Source: Streptomyces kaniharaensis
Lineage (GTDB): Bacteria; Actinomycetota; Actinomycetes; Streptomycetales; Streptomycetaceae
DNA: 64,000 nt
Direction: 5' to 3'
NCBI RefSeq assembly: GCF_009569385.1
Contig: NZ_WBOF01000001.1
Span: 4,453,501-4,517,500, forward strand
Of the stretch, positions 57,791 through 64,000 are shown piece by piece. A program made the translations under genes and the position numbers. Positions within the stretch are counted from its first letter, which is position 1. The number at the start of each line of letters is the position of its first letter. The notes under the pieces are model-generated. The model was not told the origin of the DNA. It saw only the letters and a program-made list of their open reading frames with translations, and made no database searches.

Positions 57791-59358
57791 GGCGCCGCCG
57801 GCGGGAGCGCCGCGCTCCTCGGACCGCGTGGCGCCGGCACCGGCGCGCCCGGCAGCCGGACCGTCCCCGCGGCCAGTCCGGCCCGCAGCCGGCGTACGGC
57901 CGGGGCCGAGGAGGACGGCAGCAGGTCGTAGGGGTCGTCCGGCCCGAGCACGGTGACCAGCACCGGCTCGGCGAACCGGTACGGCCGGTGGGCGAGCAGG
58001 CCGCCCAGGTAGCGGCGCAGCCGGGACAGCTCGGCGCGGACCGTCACGGTCCGGGCCGGATCGCCGAACAGGGCGTCCGCGAGCTGTGCGGCGGTGCTGC
58101 CGTCGCGCCTGGTGGCGAGCAGGAGCAGTAACTCGGCGTGGCGCGGGCTGAGCGTGTGCGACCAGCCGCCGGCCGCGCCCTCGACGGAGAGCCGGGGGCG
58201 GTCGGCGCGGCGCAGGTCGAGCCGGAGCCGGGCGCCCTCGGCCTGCTCGGCGCCGGGCGCGCCGGAGCCGCCCTCCTCCGGCGGCCGGACCGGCCGCACC
58301 AGCCAGCCGTCCGCGAGCGGTTCGAGGACGCACTCGCCGAGGCCCGGGACCCACTGGACGGCGGCGCCGCCCCAGCCCTCGGCGGGCAGCCGCAGCCGGG
58401 TGGGCGGCGGGAGCCCGGCCGCGGCGGCGGTCCAGCCGGCCCCGTCCACGACCAGGGCCGGTCCGGCCACCCGGGCGAGCAGCGGGGCGGCGAGGGTGCG
58501 CAGCTGGTGGAGGGACTCCAGCCGGTGGGCGCGCAGTTCGGTCTCGGCGAGCCGGGCGGCGGTGGCGGTGAGCCGGAGCAGGTAGGGGCGGACGCTGTGG
58601 GCGGGGCCGCTGAGGTTGACGGCGCCGATCAGCTGTCCGGTGCCGGGGTCGTGGACGGGGGCGGCGACGCAGGTCCAGGAGTGGTGGCTGCGCAGGTAGT
58701 GCTCGGCGGAGTGGACGTGCATCGGGCGCTGGGTGCGCAGGGCGACGGCGATGCCGTTGGTGCCGACGTTCTCCTCCACCCAGCGGGCGCCGACCAGGAA
58801 GCCGATCCGGTCGGCGCTGCGGCGCAGGGTGCGTTCGCCGTCCTGCCAGAGCACGTGGCCCTCAGCGTCGGCGATGGCGAGGATCAGCGGCGTCTGGTCG
58901 AGGGGCTGGACAAGGGTCTCGCGCAGGACGGGTATGACCGCTTCGAGGCCGCTCGCACGGCGGCGCAACTCGATCTCGGCAGGGCTGAGGTGGACGGCGG
59001 CGGCGCCGGCGTCGGGGTCGAGGCCGAGGCGGCGCAGCCGGGCCCATGAGTCGCCGATCTCGGGGCGGGGTGCGAGCGGGCCAGGGCCGGCGGGTTCGGG
59101 GAAGCCGTCGTGGTCGGGTTCGCGGGCGGCGGTTTCGGCGAGGGTGTGGTCGTGGACCTGGGCCAGTTCGGCCGCGGTCGGCGGGATTCGACGTTCTGCT
59201 CGCCGGGTCTGCCGTCCGGTCTGCCGCACTCGGGTTGCTCCTCGCCGCCGATCGAGGTCGCGCCGGGGCCGACGCGCTGACGAAAGAGTACGGGTGCGGT
59301 GGGTTTCTGGGGATGGGGTCTGCGAACTCGGCATACCGGCCGGTATGAGAGTGGGCAT
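57709..59358 (-). CDS. GAF-domain transcriptional regulator
   Basis: 549 residues; ATG 59,358 or an internal start nearer RRIPPTAAELAQ. The N-terminal part after a basic stretch has SWARLRRLGLDPDAGAAAVH and a GAF-type region with the AcoR-like signature WVEENVGTNGIAVALRTQRP and HSWTCVAAPVHDPGTGQLIG. The C-terminal part has a winged-HTH-like ARTVTVRAELSRLRRYLGGL. Common Streptomyces architecture, often controlling alcohol/aldehyde metabolism. The last ~27 residues are encoded antisense to the SsgA-like gene. Confidence 0.75.
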   Translation of the reverse strand: MPTLIPAGMPSSQTPSPETHRTRTLSSARRPRRDLDRRRGATRVRQTGRQTRRAERRIPPTAAELAQVHDHTLAETAAREPDHDGFPEPAGPGPLAPRPEIGDSWARLRRLGLDPDAGAAAVHLSPAEIELRRRASGLEAVIPVLRETLVQPLDQTPLILAIADAEGHVLWQDGERTLRRSADRIGFLVGARWVEENVGTNGIAVALRTQRPMHVHSAEHYLRSHHSWTCVAAPVHDPGTGQLIGAVNLSGPAHSVRPYLLRLTATAARLAETELRAHRLESLHQLRTLAAPLLARVAGPALVVDGAGWTAAAAGLPPPTRLRLPAEGWGGAAVQWVPGLGECVLEPLADGWLVRPVRPPEEGGSGAPGAEQAEGARLRLDLRRADRPRLSVEGAAGGWSHTLSPRHAELLLLLATRRDGSTAAQLADALFGDPARTVTVRAELSRLRRYLGGLLAHRPYRFAEPVLVTVLGPDDPYDLLPSSSAPAVRRLRAGLAAGTVRLPGAPVPAPRGPRSAALPPAAPQPPASSAASWASVGPQARSASSETSA

Positions 59359-59447
59359 GCCAAGGAGCTATGACTAACCGGTGGCGCGGGGTTCGGGCTG
59401 CCGGGTGGCCGGGAGCGTCAGCGGCGGCGGGGTCCGGACGGCGAGGA

Positions 59448-59837
59448 TCACGGCGCGTGCGCCCCGGGAGCGCCGTCGCCCAGCAGTTCGCGGAGCAGCT
59501 GCTCGTCCTCGGCGGAGAGGTCGGACACGAAGCGGGCCAGGACGGTGGACCGGTCGGCCTCGCGACCGAGCTCGGTGTGCATCCGGCGGGCGGCGAGGCC
59601 GGCCGGGTCCTGGACGGTCGGGGTGTAGGCGTAGGCGCGGCCCGCCCGGGTGCGCTCCACGGTGCCCTTGTCGTGCAGCCGGGCGAGGATCGTGGCGATG
59701 GTGGTGCGGGCGAGGTCCCCGCCGAGCGCCGTCTGGACGTCCTGCGGCGTCATCGGGTGCTGGGCCGACCAGAGGGCGGCCAGCACCTCGGCCTCCAGCT
59801 CGCCGGCGGGCCGGCGGGCGGACGGTGCGTCGGACAT
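59448..59837 (-). CDS. BlaI/MecI-type repressor
   Basis: 129 residues. Winged HTH (SAQHPMTPQDVQTALGGDLA, RTTIATILARLHDKGTVERT) and a C-terminal dimerisation helix region (VLARFVSDLSAEDEQLLREL). Such repressors are normally inactivated by an adjacent BlaR1/M56 protease; none is seen on either side, though only a short downstream stretch was available. Divergent from a DedA gene across a long palindrome that is its likely operator. Confidence 0.85.
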   Translation of the reverse strand: MSDAPSARRPAGELEAEVLAALWSAQHPMTPQDVQTALGGDLARTTIATILARLHDKGTVERTRAGRAYAYTPTVQDPAGLAARRMHTELGREADRSTVLARFVSDLSAEDEQLLRELLGDGAPGAHAP

Positions 59838-59859
59838 GACGGCGTTTCCTCCAGATGTC

Positions 59860-59896
59860 GTCTACAGTCACGTAGACCGTCTACGTCACTGTAGAC
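59860..59896. promoter_or_regulatory. 37-bp near-perfect palindrome, probable BlaI operator
   Basis: GTCTACAGTCACGTAGAC (59,860-59,877) and GTCTACGTCACTGTAGAC (59,879-59,896) are near reverse complements around a central C (one mismatched pair). TACAGT/ACTGTA ends resemble BlaI TACA/TGTA half-sites. It separates the BlaI-type gene from the DedA-PAP2 operon and may control both. Confidence 0.75.
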
Positions 59897-59952
59897 GGTC
59901 GGGGCGGTCCCCGCTGCGAGCCGCCCTCCAACGTACGGGAGGTCCGCCAGCC

Positions 59953-60621
59953 TTGCTCCAGTTCCCCGGCGATCCGGCCGTTCACCTCGCGGTGAACCCG
60001 CTGGACGCCTCCTCGCTGCTCGCCGCCTTCGGCGCGCTCGGCATCGCCGTGGTGCTGTTCGCCGAGACCGGCCTGCTGGTGGGCTTCTTCCTGCCCGGCG
60101 ACTCGCTGCTGTTCACCGCCGGCGTGCTCTGCGCGCCCGGCGTCACCAAGGGCCCGCAGCTGGAGCTGTGGCAGGTGCTGCCCGCCGCCCTGGTCGGGGC
60201 GGTGGCCGGCGCCCAGACCGGCTACCTGATCGGACGGCGCGGCGGGCGAGCGCTGCTGCGCCGCACCAGCCGCAAGAGCCTGCTGCAGGGCGTCGAGCGG
60301 GCGGAGGGGCTGCTGGCCAAGTACGGCCACGGCAAGGCGATCGTGCTAGCCCGCTTCATCCCGGTGGTCCGGACGGTGCTCAACCCGCTGTGCGGCGTGC
60401 TCGACGTACCGGTGCGCACGTTCACCGTCTGGCAGGTGGTCGGCGGCGCGGTGTGGACCGTCGGGCTCGTGCTGGCCGGGTACGCCCTCGGTTCCTCGGT
60501 CCCCAACATCGACCGTTATCTGCTACCGATCGTCGGTCTGGTAGTAGTTGTCTCCGTGCTCCCCATTGTTCTCGAACTGTTCCGCGCCCGTAAGGCGCGC
60601 CGTCACGGAGGTGACGCGTGA
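59953..60621 (+). CDS. DedA-family membrane protein
   Basis: 222 residues from TTG 59,953 with GGGAGG about 11 nt upstream. DedA/SNARE-associated pattern: LFAETGLLVGFFLPGDSLLF, QTGYLIGRRGGRALL and LARFIPVVRTVLNPLCGVLD, with several transmembrane helices. DedA proteins flip undecaprenyl phosphate or phospholipids and support envelope integrity. Its stop overlaps the next ATG, so it forms an operon with the PAP2 phosphatase. Confidence 0.85.
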   Translation: MLQFPGDPAVHLAVNPLDASSLLAAFGALGIAVVLFAETGLLVGFFLPGDSLLFTAGVLCAPGVTKGPQLELWQVLPAALVGAVAGAQTGYLIGRRGGRALLRRTSRKSLLQGVERAEGLLAKYGHGKAIVLARFIPVVRTVLNPLCGVLDVPVRTFTVWQVVGGAVWTVGLVLAGYALGSSVPNIDRYLLPIVGLVVVVSVLPIVLELFRARKARRHGGDA

Positions 60622-61289
60622 TGTCCTACCGGGCTCTCGCCGTGTACGACGGCAGTGGTATCGACGGCAGCCTCTACAGCCAGGTGAACCGCTGGGCCGA
60701 GGCCGCCCCGTACTGGCTCGACGAGCTGATCAGGATCTGGTCGGCGATCGGCCTCGGCCTGTTCGCGGTCTTCATGGTGTTCGCCTGGTGGCGGGCGCGC
60801 GGCGCCGACTCGGCCGTGATGGCCAAGGTGCTGGCCTCGCCGGCGATCGTGGTCGTCGCGTACGCCGTCAACTCGGTGTTCAAGAGCCTGGTCGAGGAGG
60901 TCCGGCCGTGCGCCCAGATCCCCGGCAGCGTCTCGCTGGAGACCTGCCCGGGCACCGGTGACTGGTCCTTCCCGAGCAACCACTCGGTGATCGCCTTCGC
61001 CGCCGCCGGGGCGCTCTGGTTCGCCGACCGGCGGCTCGGCTGGATCGCCGGGATCTTCGCCGCCCTGATGGCCGCCTCCCGGGTCTGGGTCGGCGTGCAC
61101 TACCCGCACGACGTGGCGGTCGGCGCGCTGGTCGGCATCGTGGCCGCCGTGGTGCTGGCTCCGCTCGCCGGGCGCTGCGCGCCGCTCGTCGACCGGATGC
61201 GGGCGGGGGCGCTGCGCCCGCTGCTCGGCCCGGGCGCGCTGCCCGTCGTGATCCGTGGGCAGGCGTCGTACGAGGCGCGACGGTACTGA
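60621..61289 (+). CDS. PAP2-family phosphatase
   Basis: 222 residues; ATG 60,621 with GGAGG upstream (GTG 60,618 is the alternative). All PAP2 motifs are present: KSLVEEVRP, PSNHS and SRVWVGVHYPHD, within several transmembrane helices. Probable phosphatase for undecaprenyl pyrophosphate or phosphatidate, fitting the co-transcribed DedA. Confidence 0.88.
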   Translation: MSYRALAVYDGSGIDGSLYSQVNRWAEAAPYWLDELIRIWSAIGLGLFAVFMVFAWWRARGADSAVMAKVLASPAIVVVAYAVNSVFKSLVEEVRPCAQIPGSVSLETCPGTGDWSFPSNHSVIAFAAAGALWFADRRLGWIAGIFAALMAASRVWVGVHYPHDVAVGALVGIVAAVVLAPLAGRCAPLVDRMRAGALRPLLGPGALPVVIRGQASYEARRY

Positions 61290-61340
61290 TTCCGCGGCTC
61301 GCCCGACCCTTGTCCGTACGGGGTGGCGGGTGGAGCATGT

Positions 61341-61383
61341 GAGCCGGGCGTGGGGCCCCTCCTGAGGGGAACCCGCCCGGCTC
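61341..61383 (+). terminator. Terminator after the DedA-PAP2 operon
   Basis: GAGCCGGGCG (61,341-61,350) pairs with CGCCCGGCTC (61,374-61,383), with an inner CCCCTCCTGAGGGG hairpin. Lies between the PAP2 and PNPOx genes. Confidence 0.6.
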
Positions 61384-61436
61384 AGTCGTGTCCGGGCGCG
61401 GGGAGCGCCTCGGACGTGCCAGCGGAGGGAGCGCCA

Positions 61437-61949
61437 ATGCCGTACCGACTCGACATCACGCAGGGGGACTGGCCGGCCGACCTGCTGCGCAAGGGCGTCG
61501 AGGGCCTGCTCGCCGAGGCCATGGTGCTCACCCTCGCCACCTCGGGCCACGAGCGCGGGCCGCACGCCAACCTGGCCTTCTTCGCGTACGACGACGACCT
61601 CGTCCTGTACTTCGTCAGCGAGCGCTCCACCAGACACAGCCACCACCTCGCCGAGGAGGCCCGGGCCGCCGCCACCGTCTTCCTGCCGCCGCCGGTCTTC
61701 GGCGAGCAGCTGCGCGGCCTCCAGCTCACCGGGAGCGCGGGCGAGGCGTGGGGGAGGCAGGCCGAGGCGGCGCTGGCCGCGTACCAGGGCCGGTACCCGT
61801 CCTTCGCGCAGGACGAGGACGTCCGGCGGCAGTACCTCACCGGGGCCGGGGCGGGGGCGCTGTACCGCTTCGAGGTGGACGAGCTGACGGCGGTGGACGA
61901 GCCGAACTTCGGGCGGCGCAACTACCTGCGCGCCCGGGTGGTGCGCTGA
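61437..61949 (+). CDS. Pyridoxamine 5'-phosphate oxidase-like (FMN-binding split barrel) protein
   Basis: 170 residues; ATG 61,437 with GCGGAGGG upstream. VLTLATSGHERGPHANLAFF, DLVLYFVSERSTRHSHHLAE and GEQLRGLQLTGSAGEAW fit the PNPOx-like flavin-binding split-barrel fold. These bind FMN/F420/heme and act on diverse small molecules; the specific reaction is unknown. Confidence 0.78.
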   Translation: MPYRLDITQGDWPADLLRKGVEGLLAEAMVLTLATSGHERGPHANLAFFAYDDDLVLYFVSERSTRHSHHLAEEARAAATVFLPPPVFGEQLRGLQLTGSAGEAWGRQAEAALAAYQGRYPSFAQDEDVRRQYLTGAGAGALYRFEVDELTAVDEPNFGRRNYLRARVVR

Positions 61950-62274
61950 GCCCGGCGGGCTCATGTCGGCCGTACGACGTTTCGGCTGATTCATCCGCGG
62001 ACGACGATCCGACGGCCCCGGGGCACTCGTGCTTCGAAGTCGCCCCGCCCCGGCCTGACGCGAGGCGTGCCGAGAAAAGTGTTATCCGGCCGGCCGGGGG
62101 TGGTCTCCGAGGCGTGGGAACGAACACGGGCCGTCGCCGCAGGCAAGGCGGCGACGAGGTGCGGGGCTTCGAGCCGGGCCGCTCCGCCGGAAGGGGGCGG
62201 CCACCGGGCAGCGCCGCCCGCGACCGTGTTCGTCGTCCGCCGTGCCGTCCGGTTTCCCCGTTTCGGTCGGCACA

Positions 62275-62389
62275 CCCCGGCAGTCCGTGGGGCACTCCTG
62301 CGGCCGCGGACTGCCGGGGCGGCCGTCCACCGGAGGTCCGGGGAGAGTCCCGGACCCGGTGAACTCGCCTGCCGCGCACGGCAGGTGAG
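62275..62389 (+). promoter_or_regulatory. Structured leader before the protease gene
   Basis: Three strong stems lie in tandem: CCCCGGCAGTCCG/CGGACTGCCGGGG (62,275-62,319, perfect 13 bp), a nested CACCGG...GTCCGGG/CCCGGAC...CCGGTG stem (62,328-62,361), and CTCGCCTGCCG/CGGCAGGTGAG (62,364-62,389). I do not recognise a known riboswitch class. The 61,950-62,274 part of this gap holds no gene I can support. Confidence 0.5.
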
Positions 62390-62453
62390 AGACAGTCCGC
62401 AGCACGGGGAGCCGCCCCGTACAGACCACCCGACGAGTCAAGGGACCAGAGCA

Positions 62454-63932
62454 ATGTCACATAGCACGTCCTCGCATCGCAGTGCAGCCGGCCGCTCCGC
62501 CGAGCTCTCGCAGCGCCGGAAGAGCGGGGTCGCGCCGCTCCTCGCCGCCACCGCCGCGGCCGTGCTGACGCTCTCCGGTACCGTGCTCACCACCCCCGCA
62601 CTGGCCGATCCCGGCCCGCAGACCACCGACCGGCACGTCGTCGTCCTGGTCAACTTCCGCAACGCGAGCCTGGCCCACGCCGACGCCGACCGCGAGGCGG
62701 CCCGGAAGAACTTCTTCGGCTCCGCCGACTCCCTCACCACCTACTACGCGGCCAACTCCGGGAACCGGTTCGGCGTGGTGCCGGCCAAGGGGGACGGCGT
62801 GTTCGGGCCGTTCACCCTGGACATGGACGGCTCCGGGTGCGAGACGAGCAAGATGGCCGAGCTCGCCCGCAAGACCATCCCCGACGTGACCTACGACCAC
62901 CTGTCGATCGTCATGCCCAGCACCGACGCGTGCCAGTGGTGGGGTCTCGGCATGCAGCCTGGCAACGTCACCTGGTTCCAGGAAGGGGCGGTCGAGTCCC
63001 AGGCGGCCATCTTCCACGAGATCGGCCACAACCTCGGTTTCGCCCACGAGGAACGGCAGGTGTGCCCGGCCGGCGCCTTCACCTCGTGCAGCGAGGACGG
63101 CTACAGCGACCGCACCCCGATGGGCGGGGGCGGCGAGAAGAAGGGCCTGTCGGCGCCCGAGCTGATGTCCCGGAAGTGGCTGACCGAGCAGCAGATCGCC
63201 GCGCCCACGTCCACCACGACCGTGCACCTCACGCCGCTGCACGCCGCGGGCGCCTCCGGGGTGCGGGCCGTCGACCTGCCGCTGGGCACGACCGGCGACC
63301 GGATCGTCGTCGAGTACCGCACGCCGGACGCCGGCACGCTGGACAAGGACGTCGCGCAGGGCGTCGACGTCTTCCGTGCCCCGCACGGGAACTACGAGCA
63401 CTCCGTCATGATCGGCAACGGCCGGCACGACGAGAAGTCCGTCGTCGGATCGTTCACGGGCTCCGCCGCCCTGACGGACACGGCCTCGGGGCTGTCCGTC
63501 AGCGTGGTGGGGATGACGGCCGACGGCGCGGACGTCCGCATCCAGCTGGGTGCCGGCCCGAACCCCACCCCGACCCCGACCTCGGTCACGGCCTCGCCCA
63601 CCGCGCCGGCTCCGACGGCCACGGCGACCGCCACTGCCACCCCCAAGCCGGGCTCCGCGACGCCGACCCAGCAGGCCCCGACCGCGCCCGCGCCCACCTC
63701 GGCGACGAAGCCGGCCGAGGACGTGACGGCCATCGGTGTCACCGGCAGCCCGCGGCCCGCCGCCCCGACCACCGCGTCCGCGAGCCCCACCGCCAACGGT
63801 GACTCCGCACTCGCGTCCACCGGTGCGAAGGTCGCCACCCCGGGACTGATCGGCGCGGCTCTGGTCGCGGTCGGAGGCTCGGCCACGATCCTGCTCCGCC
63901 GCCGCCGGACCGCCCAGCACCGTAAGCACTGA
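62454..63932 (+). CDS. Secreted metzincin-like metalloprotease with LAXTG wall anchor
   Basis: 492 residues; ATG 62,454 with AGGGACC upstream. N-terminal signal peptide (basic start, LLAATAAAVLTLSGTVLTTP, cut near ALADPG). Zinc motif HEIGHNLGFAH with H188, E189, H192 and H198, as in metzincins of the gametolysin-like (M11) type. A Pro/Thr/Ala-rich stalk precedes LASTG (453-457), a hydrophobic helix and RRRRTAQHRKH. That is a class E sortase substrate, so it is displayed on the cell wall. Host target unknown. Confidence 0.88.
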   Translation: MSHSTSSHRSAAGRSAELSQRRKSGVAPLLAATAAAVLTLSGTVLTTPALADPGPQTTDRHVVVLVNFRNASLAHADADREAARKNFFGSADSLTTYYAANSGNRFGVVPAKGDGVFGPFTLDMDGSGCETSKMAELARKTIPDVTYDHLSIVMPSTDACQWWGLGMQPGNVTWFQEGAVESQAAIFHEIGHNLGFAHEERQVCPAGAFTSCSEDGYSDRTPMGGGGEKKGLSAPELMSRKWLTEQQIAAPTSTTTVHLTPLHAAGASGVRAVDLPLGTTGDRIVVEYRTPDAGTLDKDVAQGVDVFRAPHGNYEHSVMIGNGRHDEKSVVGSFTGSAALTDTASGLSVSVVGMTADGADVRIQLGAGPNPTPTPTSVTASPTAPAPTATATATATPKPGSATPTQQAPTAPAPTSATKPAEDVTAIGVTGSPRPAAPTTASASPTANGDSALASTGAKVATPGLIGAALVAVGGSATILLRRRRTAQHRKH

Positions 63933-64000
63933 CCACGCGCCACCTCACGGGAGCGGGAAGTTGGCGTCGGCGCGGAAAGTCGGGCCCGCCGACTTTCCGC

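Noticed and set aside
59374-59450. Short frame downstream of the BlaI-type gene as a truncated M56 protease
   Set aside because: 25 residues of Pro/Thr-rich sequence with no protease motif; not enough evidence.

Overview
The DNA is very GC-rich, uses GTG and TTG starts freely, and carries an SsgA-like sporulation protein, a LAXTG-anchored surface protease, TerD proteins and XRE/PucR-type regulators. This points to a Streptomyces- or Kitasatospora-type actinobacterium (family Streptomycetaceae). No ribosomal RNA, tRNA or CRISPR array was seen.

Roughly positions 1-42,300 are a siphovirus-type prophage read almost entirely on the + strand. Its left end, including any integrase, lies outside the window. 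Positions 1-12,456 are early genes: a Sak4-like recombination ATPase, a DEDD exonuclease, a replication initiator whose own gene carries a likely origin (iterons plus a perfect dyad), a PAPS-reductase-like protein, and many tiny zinc-motif or membrane proteins chained by GTGA/ATGA stop-start overlaps. A leftward HTH gene (12,576-12,884) faces a 21-bp operator-like palindrome. Beyond it, positions 13,054-17,484 hold a block of membrane proteins resembling the Spd (plasmid spread) proteins of Streptomyces conjugative elements. A promoter and hairpin near 18,400 precede the late genes: terminase, portal, MuF-like protein, protease/scaffold fusion, major capsid with an inserted beta domain, head-tail connectors, major tail protein, frameshifted tail chaperone pair, tape measure, minor tail proteins, a GH25+amidase lysin and two holin-like proteins.

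An IS5-family element (27,259-28,356) sits inside a small gene between the capsid and connector genes. The TA duplication and the original reading frame can be reconstructed exactly, so this is a recent insertion that may have disabled the prophage. Just downstream lies an unusual gene made almost wholly of NUMOD3-like repeats.

Positions 42,398-45,903 are a transition zone: a leftward membrane protein, then a leftward XRE-TPR regulator/SLOG protein/small protein group diverging from three small rightward genes across dyad-symmetric operators. The prophage right end probably lies here, but no att site could be identified.

Positions 46,089-64,000 are chromosomal. A three-gene sugar cassette (dTDP-glucose 4,6-dehydratase, DAO-type FAD oxidoreductase, DegT aminotransferase) has a leaderless-type promoter and a strong terminator. 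It is followed by a PucR-like regulator, a Rossmann protein under a 13-bp direct repeat, an RraA-like protein, two GNAT acetyltransferases, a double TerD protein, a membrane-anchored Pro/Ala-rich protein, an SsgA-like protein overlapping a GAF regulator, a BlaI-type repressor diverging over a 37-bp palindrome from a DedA-PAP2 pair, a PNPOx-like protein, and a sortase-anchored metzincin protease behind a structured leader.
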